Notes: generated by a model from the letters alone, not told the origin. A stretch of 64,000 nucleotides of DNA from Clostridia bacterium (GCA_024404025.1 JAKSQP010000009.1:1-64000); one strand, 5' to 3'. Counted from the first letter of the stretch, positions 34,974 through 44,621 are shown. Numbers and translations are program-made.

Positions 34974-35606
34974 TCAATCGGGCAGATTTTCTCTTTCATA
35001 AGGAAATTCGCTGAAAACCTCAAATTTCTTCGCTCTCATCCAGAGCGAGGGGTTTATTTTTATCGTGAAACCGCAGCCGTTCGGAGTTATCCATTCGTGC
35101 ATGGGAAGCTCGGGAATTCCGTAGGCCGAAAGAATCGTCATTATAACACCGCCGTGGGTAACGATCGCCGCTTCGGTAACGCCTGTTTTCATAAGTCCCT
35201 CGGCAACCTTTTCAAAGCTTTCGCAGACTCTTCTGCCGAAAGCCTCGTTGCTTTCGCCGAACGGGGGTTCAACGCCTTTTTCGCCCGCAAGCCATTTCGG
35301 AAAAACGGGACTTTTTTTCAGTTCCTCTGCTGTTTTGCCTTCAAATTCGCCGAAATTGCATTCGATAAATCCGTCAATGGCAATTGCGGATGTTTCGGGA
35401 TAAAGAATTTTGGCGGTTTCGGTGCATCTTTTGAGAGGACTTGTGAAAAGAGCATCAATATAGGGAAAAACCATTTCGGCTTTCATATTTTCAAGCTGCT
35501 CTTTTCCCTCTTCGCTGAGAGGAACATCGGTATGGCCGATATATCTTCCTTCAAGGTTTTCGGCGGTCATACCGTGCCTGATAAGATAAATTGTGTAAGA
35601 TTTCAT
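34974..35606 (-). CDS. Histidine phosphatase family protein
   Basis: This 210-residue protein is of the phosphoglycerate-mutase-like superfamily. The catalytic His is in IRHGMTAENLEGRYIGHTDV, and the second His is in IVTHGGVIMTIL. The acidic residue that protonates the leaving group is probably in ECNFGEFEGK. The closest kinds are CobC/PhoE-type broad phosphatases; the substrate is unknown. It lies nine bases upstream of the GH35 gene on the same strand, so it may be first in that operon. It diverges from the XRE gene. Confidence 0.9.
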   Translation of the reverse strand: MKSYTIYLIRHGMTAENLEGRYIGHTDVPLSEEGKEQLENMKAEMVFPYIDALFTSPLKRCTETAKILYPETSAIAIDGFIECNFGEFEGKTAEELKKSPVFPKWLAGEKGVEPPFGESNEAFGRRVCESFEKVAEGLMKTGVTEAAIVTHGGVIMTILSAYGIPELPMHEWITPNGCGFTIKINPSLWMRAKKFEVFSEFPYERENLPD

Positions 35607-35638
35607 TAAATCCTCCGTAGGAAAATTTCATTTCAGAG

Positions 35639-35667
35639 TATACAAACTGTATAATTTGTGATATACT
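35639..35667 (+). promoter_or_regulatory. Promoter and candidate operator of the XRE regulator
   Basis: The perfect inverted repeat TATACA-AAC-TGTATA (35639-35653) covers the -35 position, and TATACT (35662-35667) lies 17 bases after TATACA. It sits in the gap between the divergent phosphatase and XRE genes. Autoregulation by the XRE protein is inferred from position and symmetry. Confidence 0.6.
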
Positions 35668-35699
35668 GTGCGTATTAACCGTAAAAAAGGGGTGTCACA

Positions 35700-36347
35700 A
35701 TGGAAAAAAGTTTTCCTGTTATTCTTTGTGAATTGAGAAAAGAAAAAGGACTGAGCCAGAAGGAAGCTGCTGCAAAGCTCGGCATTTCTCAGGCGCTTCT
35801 TTCGCATTATGAAAAAGGAATAAGAGAATGCGGACAGAATTTTCTTGTTAAGGTTGCCGATTTTTACGGCGTAACCTGCGATTACCTGCTCGGCAGAGCG
35901 CCCGGACGCATCAGCAAGGATGATTACTCATATTTCTTCGAAATTGAGCAGACCGACGAGCTTCCGATGAGAAAAACTCTTTTCAAAGCAATCGGTGCGG
36001 TGGTTTCCGAATTGAGCGCCAACGGCAGCCGCAGCGGACTTGAATTCACCGAATTTATCTCTTCGCAGCTATATAAACTTGTTCTGCTTGAAGCGCAGGC
36101 CGGCAATCTGCCGCCAAACTGGGCGGGAAAGAATTTCATTGGCGGCGAAGTCAGGCTCTCAAGACTATATCTGGCGCTTATTGATTATGCGGCATCCGAT
36201 TATATTAAATCATCCGAATCAAAAAATCGCATTGAAAGCAAACCGATGCCCGAAGCGCTGAAAACAATCGTTCAGGCCACCGAAAAACATGTTCTTTCCT
36301 CGGCAATCGAAAAACTGCCGCCGATTCCGCTTGAAATGCTCAAATAA
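35700..36347 (+). CDS. XRE-family transcriptional regulator
   Basis: This 215-residue protein has an N-terminal Cro/CI-type helix-turn-helix (residues about 7-62: LRKEKGLSQKEAAAKLGISQ followed by ALLSHYEKGIRECG). The remaining 150 residues are helical with no known sensor motif. AAGGGGTG precedes the ATG. It is a single gene ending at a strong two-way terminator shared with glgA. Likely targets are its own promoter and possibly the divergent phosphatase/GH35 operon. Confidence 0.9.
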   Translation: MEKSFPVILCELRKEKGLSQKEAAAKLGISQALLSHYEKGIRECGQNFLVKVADFYGVTCDYLLGRAPGRISKDDYSYFFEIEQTDELPMRKTLFKAIGAVVSELSANGSRSGLEFTEFISSQLYKLVLLEAQAGNLPPNWAGKNFIGGEVRLSRLYLALIDYAASDYIKSSESKNRIESKPMPEALKTIVQATEKHVLSSAIEKLPPIPLEMLK

Positions 36348-36354
36348 GCAAACG

Positions 36355-36388
36355 CACAAAAGAGGCTTAAAGCCTCTTTTGTGTTTTA
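36355..36388. terminator. Bidirectional terminator
   Basis: CACAAAAGAGGC and GCCTCTTTTGTG form a 12-bp stem, with T-rich tails on both strands, between the convergent XRE and glgA genes. Confidence 0.87.
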
Positions 36389-37804
36389 ATTAATGGATTC
36401 GTACAACTTAATATATTCTCTCGCAGAGCGTCCCCAGCTGTTGTCGCATTTGAGCGCTCTTAAAACAAGAGTGTTCCGGTTCTTTTTATCCGAATAAGCA
36501 GCAAGCGCTCTTCTGATCGCATCAAGCATATCATAGGCATCATAGCTCTTAAAAGTAAAGCCGTTGCCCTTTCCGTCGCCGCTGTCGGTGATTGTGTCCT
36601 TAAGTCCGCCCGTTTCCCTTACGATGGGCACGGTGCCGTAACGCAGAGCAACCATCTGCGAAAGTCCGCAGGGCTCGCTCTTTGAGGGCATCAGGAATAA
36701 ATCGCTGCCGGCATAAATTTTTCTCGCAAGGTCGGGAATAAAGCCGATGCGAAGACCAACCTTTGAGGGGAATGCGGCGGCAAGCTCTTTGAAGAATGCT
36801 TCATATTCCCAATCACCCGAGCCGAGAACAACGAGCTGCATATCGGCGGAATCAAGAAGCTCCCACATAATCTTTTTTATAAGGTCAAATCCCTTGTGAG
36901 CAACGAGCCTTGAAACTATACCGACAACCGGAACATCCTCTTTTACCGGCAGATCGAACATCTCCTGAAGAGCGGCTTTGTTTTTGAATTTGCCGGAGAA
37001 ATCCTTTGCGCTGAAGTTTGCAAAGATATTTTTATCTGTTTCGGGGTCGTAATTTTTAACATCAATGCCGTTGAGTATTCCGCTGAGCTTATAGCTTCTT
37101 TCCTTGAGAATCGGATGAAGTCCGTGGCTGAACCAAGGATCGAGGATCTCACCGGCATAGGTATTTGAAACGGTTGTAACTCTGTCTGAACATTCGATGC
37201 CGCCCTTCATAAGATTGATGCAGTCACCGAATTCAAGCAGAGAGGAATTCTCTTCGCCGATGCCGAAAACATCGCCGAGGATCTCTTTGCCGTAAATGCC
37301 CTGATACTGAATGTTGTGAATAGTGAAAACGGTTTTGATTCCCGTATAACCCTCACGGTTTGCATACATTGTTGAATAATAAACGGGCACAAGTGCGCTC
37401 TGCCAGTCATTGCAATGAATTATATCGGGCTTAAAGTCGATATAGGGCAGAATTTCAAGCACCGCTCTTGAGAAGAAGGCAAATCTTTCGCCGTCATCAT
37501 AATGGCCGTAAAGTGTATTTCTTTTGAAATAATACTCATTATCAATGAGATAATATGTAACTCCGCCTGCTTTGGCTTCAAAGATACCGCAATATTGTCT
37601 GCGCCACGAAACGGGCACCATAATGCTCGTGATAAAAGTCATTGAAGCTCTCATCTCGCTGCTGACTGTGCCGTAAAGAGGCATAACGATTCTGCAGTTT
37701 ATTTTTCTGTTTTTGAGCGCCTGAGGCAGAGAGCCTGCAACATCTGCAAGTCCGCCGCTTGCGGCAAACGGGAGCGCTTCGCTCGAAACATATAAAACCT
37801 TCAT
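36386..37804 (-). CDS. glgA: Glycogen synthase (ADP-glucose type)
   Basis: This 472-residue GT5 enzyme extends alpha-1,4-glucan from ADP-glucose. The N-terminal SSEALPFAASGGLADVAGSL is the nucleotide-sugar binding loop (GGL), and the C-terminal block SKSEPCGLSQMVALRYG followed by RETGGLKDT holds the conserved EX7E-like region. It is last in the glycogen operon, about 35 bases after the small membrane protein gene. All domains are complete. Confidence 0.97.
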   Translation of the reverse strand: MKVLYVSSEALPFAASGGLADVAGSLPQALKNRKINCRIVMPLYGTVSSEMRASMTFITSIMVPVSWRRQYCGIFEAKAGGVTYYLIDNEYYFKRNTLYGHYDDGERFAFFSRAVLEILPYIDFKPDIIHCNDWQSALVPVYYSTMYANREGYTGIKTVFTIHNIQYQGIYGKEILGDVFGIGEENSSLLEFGDCINLMKGGIECSDRVTTVSNTYAGEILDPWFSHGLHPILKERSYKLSGILNGIDVKNYDPETDKNIFANFSAKDFSGKFKNKAALQEMFDLPVKEDVPVVGIVSRLVAHKGFDLIKKIMWELLDSADMQLVVLGSGDWEYEAFFKELAAAFPSKVGLRIGFIPDLARKIYAGSDLFLMPSKSEPCGLSQMVALRYGTVPIVRETGGLKDTITDSGDGKGNGFTFKSYDAYDMLDAIRRALAAYSDKKNRNTLVLRALKCDNSWGRSAREYIKLYESIN

Positions 37805-37838
37805 TTTATCCGTTCCTTTCGGTTATCGATCAACTGTG

Positions 37839-38396
37839 TCAGTTATTATTTTCTGCCGGCTCGGTGTTTTCTTCTGCCGGCGCTTCTGTATTCTGTGTTT
37901 CCTGCTGAACGGCCGTTGTTTCCTCCGGCGCTTCGGTCACATTCGTTTTTTCCTCGCCCGAAGTTGTCTTCTCACCGGTCGTTTTCTCGTTTCTGTCAAC
38001 CGTGTATTTTTCAACCTGCGTAACCGGCTCACCCCGCTCATTAAGAAGAGGTATTCCGTCTTCATTGGTCACCTGCACATATCTGCTTGCTTCAACCACG
38101 GGATCGGTTGTTGTTTCTTCGGTTACGGGAGTTTTTTTCTTCGTGGGATAAACCTGAAAAGTTGTAACATGAGGTCTTTCATAATGCTCAAGCATTGTGT
38201 AATAAACAACATCTCCGTTTTCAGCCGTTTCGCTTACAACGATAACCGTGCTTCCGGCTTCGGTTGATGCGCCCTCCTCGTCCTTTTCAAATACCCCGAC
38301 CTTAACCAAAACAACAATCAATGCCAGAATCAAGGCAACACCCGCAGCTGCGTATGTGATGATATCCTGTTTTGACAATCTGCTTCCGGATGACAT
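37839..38396 (-). CDS. Single-pass membrane protein in the glycogen operon
   Basis: This 185-residue protein of unknown function has one membrane segment (about 12-34). A short folded-looking part (about 45-125, including VVYYTMLEHYERPHVTTFQV and RYVQVTNEDGIPLLNERGEP) follows, and the tail is very rich in Thr, Glu and Pro (125-185). It sits 17 bases after glgD and before glgA. A ribosome site AGGAAGTGTTGG lies upstream of the ATG. The tail probably lies outside the cell, which makes a direct enzymatic role in glycogen synthesis unlikely. Confidence 0.78.
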   Translation of the reverse strand: MSSGSRLSKQDIITYAAAGVALILALIVVLVKVGVFEKDEEGASTEAGSTVIVVSETAENGDVVYYTMLEHYERPHVTTFQVYPTKKKTPVTEETTTDPVVEASRYVQVTNEDGIPLLNERGEPVTQVEKYTVDRNEKTTGEKTTSGEEKTNVTEAPEETTAVQQETQNTEAPAEENTEPAENNN

Positions 38397-38413
38397 AAGA
38401 AACCAACACTTCC

Positions 38414-39526
38414 TCAGATAACTATTTCTTTTCCGACATAAACGGGGAAATTCGATGCGCCGCAGAGATTCTTGCCCGGCTTGATCGCAACCGATTTATC
38501 AAGAATAACGCATTCAAGGCTTGCATTTTCGCCGACGAATGAACCCTGCATAATGATTGAATCCTTTATTTTGGCACCCTTGGCAACGGTTACGCCTCTG
38601 AAGAGGATGCAGTTTTCAACCTCGCCCTCAATGCGGCAGCCGTCTGCGATAAGTGAATTTTTGACATTTGAGCTTATTCCGTAGAACGCAGGAACTTCAT
38701 CCCTTGTCTTTGTGTAAACGGGCTTATCCGGAGCAAAAATCTGCTTCATATTGTCACGGTCAAGAAGCTCAAGGCTGACATTATAGTAATCCTGAAGAGA
38801 TGAAAGAACACGGATATATCCCTTCTGCTCATATCCGTAAGCCTTAAGGTGAACAAGATGCATTGCAATAAGGGATTCGAGATTTTCAAATCTTGAAGAA
38901 TGAGCCTCCTGCAGAAGTCTTTCAAGAAGAGATCTTCTGATAACCATAACATTGGTCGAATAATTTGTTTCAAACATGAAATTTCCGATGAATTTTGACG
39001 AAACTATTTTTCCGTCTGCGCCGAATTCATATTCGGTTGCATAATTTATCTGCTTGGGTATTCCTCTGGTATATGCAAGAGTAATATCGGCGTTCTTTTC
39101 GATATGGGCATTGATCATATCCTCATAATCAATATTTCCGAGAACATTGCAGTCCGTAAGAAGAACATATTCCTTATCTGATGATGAAAGATAATCAATG
39201 CTTCCGCAAAGGGCATCAAGCTTTCCGACCGACATACCCGTTTCGGTTGTGTTGAACGGAGGAAGAATGGTCATACCCTCTCTTTTTCTTGAAAGATCCC
39301 ACGCTTTGCCGTTGCCGACATGGTCCATAAGTGAACGGTAGTTTGCCTTTGTGATTATACCGACCTGCGAAATGCCCGCATTGACCATATTGGAAAGCGG
39401 AAAATCTATAAGACGGTATCTGCCCGCAAACGGAACAGAGCCCATAGTTCTGAACGTTGTCATTTCGGGAAGAAGCTCATCATACGCATTAGAAAAAATA
39501 ATTCCGAGAACATTATTCGATGACAT
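38414..39526 (-). CDS. glgD: Glucose-1-phosphate adenylyltransferase, GlgD subunit
   Basis: This 370-residue second subunit of the ADP-glucose pyrophosphorylase of Firmicutes starts VLGIIFSNAYDELLPEMTTF. The catalytic GGxGxRL loop of GlgC is absent, as usual for GlgD, which needs GlgC for activity. A C-terminal left-handed beta-helix follows (GCRIEGEVENCILFRGVTVA). Its ATG overlaps the glgC stop by one base, matching a fixed ratio of the two subunits. Confidence 0.96.
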   Translation of the reverse strand: MSSNNVLGIIFSNAYDELLPEMTTFRTMGSVPFAGRYRLIDFPLSNMVNAGISQVGIITKANYRSLMDHVGNGKAWDLSRKREGMTILPPFNTTETGMSVGKLDALCGSIDYLSSSDKEYVLLTDCNVLGNIDYEDMINAHIEKNADITLAYTRGIPKQINYATEYEFGADGKIVSSKFIGNFMFETNYSTNVMVIRRSLLERLLQEAHSSRFENLESLIAMHLVHLKAYGYEQKGYIRVLSSLQDYYNVSLELLDRDNMKQIFAPDKPVYTKTRDEVPAFYGISSNVKNSLIADGCRIEGEVENCILFRGVTVAKGAKIKDSIIMQGSFVGENASLECVILDKSVAIKPGKNLCGASNFPVYVGKEIVI

Positions 39527-40740
39527 TATTCTTCACCTCCAACATTGCTGTCTGCCATTTCTTTGGGAGCTACCCTTGCTCCCTTTCCGACCTTGACGCC
39601 GCTTCCTACAACTGCGACACCCCAGTCATCTATAACTTCCATATTTTCGGGTCTTTCGCCGACTACTGCGCCCTCTTCGATAACCGCATTCTCGGCAACT
39701 ATCGAATACTGAACAACTGCACCCTTCTTAATAACGGTTCCGGGCATAACGATTGAATATCTTACCTCTGCGCCTTCTTCAACGGTCACATTTGCAAAAA
39801 GAACGGAGAAATCAATATCTCCCTTTATTTCGCAGCCCTCGGTTATCATTGAATTGATCACCTTGGCGTTATCTCCGATAAAATGAGGAGGAGCAACAGG
39901 ACTTCTTGAATAAATCTTCCAGCTGTCGTCATCAAGATTGAGGTCTACCTTGGGATTGAGAAGGTCAAGGTTTGCATCCCAGAGGCTGTTGATGGTTCCG
40001 ACATCCTTCCAATAGCCGTCAAACTGATAAGCAAACATTCTCTCACCGTTTTCGTGCATTGCGGGAATAACATCGTGGCCGAAATCGTTGCCGGAGTTTT
40101 CATTTGCTTCATCTTCGATGAGATACTTTCTGAGCTTTTTCCAACTGAAAACATAAACGCCCATTGAAGCCTTGTTACTTCTGGGATTCTTCGGCTTTTC
40201 TTCAAATTCGGCAATCGAGCCGTCTTCATTTGTGATCATAAGGCCGAAACGGCTCGCCTCATCCCACGGAACCTCAAGCATTGCAATGGTGCAGTCCGCT
40301 TCTTTCTTTTTATGGTATTCGATCATCTTTGCGTAATCCATCTTATAGATATGGTCGCCCGAAAGAATGAGAACATATTCGGGATCATATCTTTCGATGA
40401 AATTGATGTTCTGATAAATTGCGTTTGCCGTTCCCTTATACCATTCCGTTCCCTTTATCTGCTGATAAGGAGAAAGGATATGCACGCCGCCGTTTGCTCT
40501 GTCAAGATCCCACGGCTGTCCGTTGCCGATATAATCGTTAAGCTCAAGCGGCTGATACTGCGTAAGCACGCCTACCGTATAAATGCCTGAATTAACGCAG
40601 TTTGAAAGAGGGAAATCTATGATGCGGTATTTGCCGCCGTAGGGTACTGCCGGCTTTGCGATCTGCTTTGTGAGAATGCCGAGACGGCTTCCCTGTCCGC
40701 CTGCAAGAAGCATTGCTATACATTCGGGTTTAACTGCCAT
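39526..40740 (-). CDS. glgC: Glucose-1-phosphate adenylyltransferase
   Basis: This 404-residue enzyme makes ADP-glucose from glucose 1-phosphate and ATP, the control point of glycogen synthesis. The active-site loop is [20 protein letters not shown], with [15 protein letters not shown], the catalytic-region motif [12 protein letters not shown] and a C-terminal beta-helix ([20 protein letters not shown]). It lies 26 bases after glgB and overlaps glgD by one base. Confidence 0.97.
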   Translation of the reverse strand: MAVKPECIAMLLAGGQGSRLGILTKQIAKPAVPYGGKYRIIDFPLSNCVNSGIYTVGVLTQYQPLELNDYIGNGQPWDLDRANGGVHILSPYQQIKGTEWYKGTANAIYQNINFIERYDPEYVLILSGDHIYKMDYAKMIEYHKKKEADCTIAMLEVPWDEASRFGLMITNEDGSIAEFEEKPKNPRSNKASMGVYVFSWKKLRKYLIEDEANENSGNDFGHDVIPAMHENGERMFAYQFDGYWKDVGTINSLWDANLDLLNPKVDLNLDDDSWKIYSRSPVAPPHFIGDNAKVINSMITEGCEIKGDIDFSVLFANVTVEEGAEVRYSIVMPGTVIKKGAVVQYSIVAENAVIEEGAVVGERPENMEVIDDWGVAVVGSGVKVGKGARVAPKEMADSNVGGEE

Positions 40741-40766
40741 TTTTCAGTTTCCTCCTTTATATCTGA

Positions 40767-42665
40767 TTAAACCGTTTGTTTCTTTCTTGATGTGTTTTTT
40801 ATGTACATACAGCTTAAGCCTTCTATGTCAAGCTCTATGCTGTATTCGCATCCGTGCATCGGGATTTTTTTGGCTCTGAACGAGCCTTTTGTGCTTTCGC
40901 CCCTGCCGCCGTATTCCGGCTCTGCGGAGCTGAAAACAACTCTGTAAGTTCCGGGCTTCTTAACGCCTATGCGATATTTTTGCCTTGTGACATTTGTAAA
41001 ATTGCAGACAACGGCGATTTCGTTTTCCGATTTATCTCTGCGAAGATAGGAAACGACCGAATTCACATTATCATCGCTGACTATCCACGAAAAACCTTCC
41101 CAATCATAATCTATCTCCCAAAATGCGGGGTTTTTCAGATAGAACGCATTGAGATCGGCAACATATTTTTTGATCTGCCTGTGCGCTTCATAATCAAGAA
41201 GCAGCCAATCAAGCTCCTGCTTATAATTCCATTCAATGAACTGACCGAATTCGCTGCCCATAAACAGAAGCTTCTTTCCCGGATGGGACATCATATAGCC
41301 GAGGAAAGACCTCACTCCTGCAAACTTTTCTTCATAAGTGCCGGGCATTTTATTTATCAGAGAGCATTTGCCGTGAACGACCTCATCGTGAGAAATCGGA
41401 AGCACAAAATTTTCCGAAAATGCGTAAAAGAATGAAAAAGTAAGGCAATCATGATTGAACTTTCTGAAAATGCCGTCAAGCGAAAAATATTTGAGGCAGT
41501 CGTTCATCCAGCCCATATTCCATTTGAAATTGAAACCGAGTCCGCCGAGATAAGTCGGCTTTGAAACCATCGGCCACGAGGTGCTTTCTTCTGCGATCAT
41601 CATAACATCGCCGTGTTCACGGAAAATCGCTTCATTGAGCTTTTTCAGAAAAGCAACGGCTTCGAGATTTTCTCTGCCTCCGTAGATGTTCGGAGACCAT
41701 TCGCCGTCCTCTCTGCAATAATCGAGATAGAGCATTGAAGCGACAGCATCAACACGAAGTCCGTCAATGTGATATTTTTCGATCCACAGCATTGCGCTTG
41801 ACATCAGAAAGCTCCGGACCTCCGGCTTGCCGTAATCAAAAACTCTTGTTCCCCATTGATAATGTTCCCCTTTTTTGGGGTCTGAATATTCATAGCAGGG
41901 TCCGCCGTCGAATTCGTATAATCCGAAGGCATCCTTCGGGAAATGAGCCGGAACCCAGTCAAGAATAACTCCGATTCCGCTGTTATGGGCTTTGTTGACA
42001 AAATATGCAAAGTCATCGGGAGTGCCGAATCTTGAGGTCGGCGCAAAATATCCCGTCACCTGGTATCCCCAGGAGCCGTCAAACGGATGCTCCATAATCG
42101 GAAGCAGTTCTATATGAGTATACCCCATCTCCTTAACATAAGGAACAAGTCTGTCTGCAAGGTCACGGTAAGAAAGCGGATTGCCGTCATCATAGAGCTG
42201 CCATGAGCCTGCGTGAACTTCATATATGTTGACGGGAGATTCATAGATATTTTTCTTTTTCCTTTTTTGCATCCAGCCCTTGTCAGACCAGCTGAAATCC
42301 GGGTTCCCGTAATATTTTGAAGCCGTGCCCGGTCTTGTTTCGGAATGAAACGCATAAGGGTCACTTTTGAGATATTCTCTTCCGTCGGCTGAAACGAATC
42401 TGAATTTATAAGCATCAAACTGCTTAACTCCGCTGACGGTGCATTCCCAGACCCCGTCGCTGATTTTTTTCATTTTGTTTTTACCTGCATCCCAGCCATT
42501 GAAATCGCCGACCACGCAGGCGGACTTAACATTCGGCGCCCACACTCTGAAGGTTACCGCATTCTCGCTGCCTTCGCACGGATGCGCTCCGAGATATTCA
42601 TACGCTTTTGCATTTGTTCCCTCATGAAAAAGATAAAGAGGAATATTGTTTTCGTTTTTTTTCAT
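40767..42665 (-). CDS. glgB: 1,4-alpha-glucan branching enzyme
   Basis: This 632-residue GH13 enzyme introduces the alpha-1,6 branches of glycogen. An N-terminal CBM48 (NAVTFRVWAPNVKSACVVGD) leads to the catalytic barrel, with the nucleophile Asp in IDGLRVDAVASMLYLDY, the acid Glu in MMIAEESTSWP and the third Asp in ISHDEVVHGKCSL. It is the first gene of glgB-glgC-glgD-ORF-glgA on the minus strand. The promoter should be in the 240-base gap shared with the divergent pseudokinase gene. Confidence 0.97.
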   Translation of the reverse strand: MKKNENNIPLYLFHEGTNAKAYEYLGAHPCEGSENAVTFRVWAPNVKSACVVGDFNGWDAGKNKMKKISDGVWECTVSGVKQFDAYKFRFVSADGREYLKSDPYAFHSETRPGTASKYYGNPDFSWSDKGWMQKRKKKNIYESPVNIYEVHAGSWQLYDDGNPLSYRDLADRLVPYVKEMGYTHIELLPIMEHPFDGSWGYQVTGYFAPTSRFGTPDDFAYFVNKAHNSGIGVILDWVPAHFPKDAFGLYEFDGGPCYEYSDPKKGEHYQWGTRVFDYGKPEVRSFLMSSAMLWIEKYHIDGLRVDAVASMLYLDYCREDGEWSPNIYGGRENLEAVAFLKKLNEAIFREHGDVMMIAEESTSWPMVSKPTYLGGLGFNFKWNMGWMNDCLKYFSLDGIFRKFNHDCLTFSFFYAFSENFVLPISHDEVVHGKCSLINKMPGTYEEKFAGVRSFLGYMMSHPGKKLLFMGSEFGQFIEWNYKQELDWLLLDYEAHRQIKKYVADLNAFYLKNPAFWEIDYDWEGFSWIVSDDNVNSVVSYLRRDKSENEIAVVCNFTNVTRQKYRIGVKKPGTYRVVFSSAEPEYGGRGESTKGSFRAKKIPMHGCEYSIELDIEGLSCMYIKNTSRKKQTV

Positions 42666-42814
42666 TACGGCACCTCCTCTGCGCCGGTAACACTACCTGA
42701 TTTTATTTTTATTATAACATATCTGATTTTATTTTCAAGTATATCACATTAGTTTTAATGACAAATTCACATTTATGCAATATGACGATAAAAGTTACAA
42801 TCGTGTCACCCTCA

Positions 42815-42843
42815 TTGACAAAGCGCCGTTCATTTGTTATTAT
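42815..42843 (+). promoter_or_regulatory. Promoter of the pseudokinase-GH130 operon
   Basis: TTGACA (42815-42820) and TATTAT (42838-42843) are 17 bases apart, 62 bases before the ATG. Confidence 0.82.
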
Positions 42844-42905
42844 TCACAATGAATTTTTGTATAATTTCTTACTGAAATGTCAGAATATCGGCAGGGAGTG
42901 TAATT

Positions 42906-44621
42906 ATGATAAGTACAGATAATCTGTGCATGAGCTGTATGCACGAAATAGGCGACGAAAAAAAATGTCCCTATTGCGGCTACTATGCCGATTCGGCTCA
43001 GATTTCGCCGTATCTTCCCGTGCGCACCGTTATTTCCAACCGTTATCTTGTAGGCAAGATCCTTGAATATAACGGCGAAGGCGCAACATATATCGGATGG
43101 GATTTAACGGAAAGAAAACCCGTTAAAATAAGAGAATTTATTCCCGATTCGTTCTCCATCCGCACTCCGTCAGATCTGAATCTGCATATTATGATGGGCA
43201 GCGAAAACATTTTTGCCGAGCTGCGCCAGAGCTTTGAAGAGCTTTGGACAAAGCTCGCAAGGTTAAGAGGACTTTCGGCGCTCATAAGCGTTACCGATGT
43301 TGTTGAAGATTACGGCACGAGCTATGCGATTTATGACCATATCGAAGGTCTTTCGCTCAGAGATTTTCTTCTGCGCAACAAAACGGGCTATCTGCCCTGG
43401 GAAAAGGCAAGGCAGATACTTATGCCCATTCTTTCAACTCTCGGCACCCTGCACTCTTCCGGAATCATCCACAGAGGCATTTCTCCCTCAACGCTTATAA
43501 TTGACAAGGACGGAAAAGTCAGAATTTCGGGATTTTCGATCGGCGCCGCAAGAACTGCAAAAAGCGACCTGAACAGCCAGCTTTTTGACGGTTATGCGGC
43601 AATTGAACAATACGGTTTTGAGGGCCAGCAGGGCACATGGACGGATATTTATGCTTTTGCCGCCGTGCTTTACAGAACTCTTATCGGAAGCGATCCGATT
43701 TCCGCAAAAGAGCGTATGTCGAATGACCGCCTCATGGTCCCCGGAAAATTTGCCGAAGCGCTTCCGGCGTATGTTATCAACGGACTTATAAATGCCCTTC
43801 AGATCCTTCCCGAAGACAGAACGAGAACCGTTGAACAGCTTCGGGCTGAGCTTTCGGCTTCGCCGTCGGTAACTGCGGCCGTGAACCAATATCAGGGACC
43901 TGCTCCCGCTCCGCAGAATCAAGCCGTTCCCGCAAACCGGCCGAAAAAATCTTCGCAAAAAAAGAACGGACTTCCCGTTGTCATTACTGCAGCGGTCATC
44001 AGCGTTGTAGTCGGACTTGCGATATTTATTATTCTCGCACTTACTGTTTTTAAAGATACATTCAATTTCGGAATAAACAAAGCCGAAACCGGCGGAGAAA
44101 CCGCAATTGCAGACGCTTCAATGGTCCCCGTTCCGGACTTCAGAGGAAAGAGCTTTGTTGATGTTAACGCAAATCCCGTTTTCACAAAGAATTTCGCCTT
44201 TGAAGAGGTTAAGGTTTTCAGCAGCGATATTGCTGAAGGATATATAACCGACCAGAGCATCATTCCGGAGGAATCCGTTCCGGCCGGAACTCTTATCAGA
44301 CTTTATGTAAGCAAAGGCAAAGAGCTCGTTGACCTTCCCGATGTTGTCGGTTGGAATATCACGCTCGCTTCCGCAAAGCTCGGAGAGCTCGGCTTCACGA
44401 TCAAGCAGATTCCGGCGGATGACGGCGGAAAAACAGACGGAGAGGTTATCCACATGGCTCCTCTTTCAGGAAAAACCTATGAAAAAGGAACAGAAATAAT
44501 CCTCAGCGTTTATACGGCTCCCACAACGGTTTCCGAAACGGAAGAAGCGCTCTATGAGGAACAGCCCGAAGAGCCCGAAACCGACATTCCCGCCGAAGAG
44601 CCTCAAAATAATAATGAATAA
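42906..44621 (+). CDS. Zinc-ribbon PASTA pseudokinase
   Basis: This 571-residue membrane protein has four parts. Residues 8-24 are a zinc ribbon (Cys 8, 11, 21 and 24). About 40-310 is a Ser/Thr kinase fold: the Gly loop YNGEGATYIGWD and the ATP-binding Lys in PVKIREF are kept, but HRD reads HRG (IIHRGISPSTL) and DFG reads GFS (VRISGFSIGAAR), so both catalytic Asp residues are lost. A membrane segment follows at about 353-376, then two PASTA domains (VPVPDFRGKSFVDV; VDLPDVVGWNITLA) outside. AGGGAGTG precedes the ATG. It is followed 11 bases later by GH130. A cell-wall sensor or scaffold that signals by binding is inferred. Confidence 0.88.
   Translation: MISTDNLCMSCMHEIGDEKKCPYCGYYADSAQISPYLPVRTVISNRYLVGKILEYNGEGATYIGWDLTERKPVKIREFIPDSFSIRTPSDLNLHIMMGSENIFAELRQSFEELWTKLARLRGLSALISVTDVVEDYGTSYAIYDHIEGLSLRDFLLRNKTGYLPWEKARQILMPILSTLGTLHSSGIIHRGISPSTLIIDKDGKVRISGFSIGAARTAKSDLNSQLFDGYAAIEQYGFEGQQGTWTDIYAFAAVLYRTLIGSDPISAKERMSNDRLMVPGKFAEALPAYVINGLINALQILPEDRTRTVEQLRAELSASPSVTAAVNQYQGPAPAPQNQAVPANRPKKSSQKKNGLPVVITAAVISVVVGLAIFIILALTVFKDTFNFGINKAETGGETAIADASMVPVPDFRGKSFVDVNANPVFTKNFAFEEVKVFSSDIAEGYITDQSIIPEESVPAGTLIRLYVSKGKELVDLPDVVGWNITLASAKLGELGFTIKQIPADDGGKTDGEVIHMAPLSGKTYEKGTEIILSVYTAPTTVSETEEALYEEQPEEPETDIPAEEPQNNNE

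Noticed and set aside
34788..35609. Open frame of 273 codons antisense to the histidine phosphatase and GH35 genes
   Set aside because: It is a shadow of two genes with clear active-site motifs; its composition is Phe/Asn-rich, as usual for antisense frames here.
38414..39526. GlgD as a decayed copy of GlgC
   Set aside because: A GlgD subunit without the catalytic loop is normal in Firmicutes, and the gene is complete and overlaps glgC by one base.
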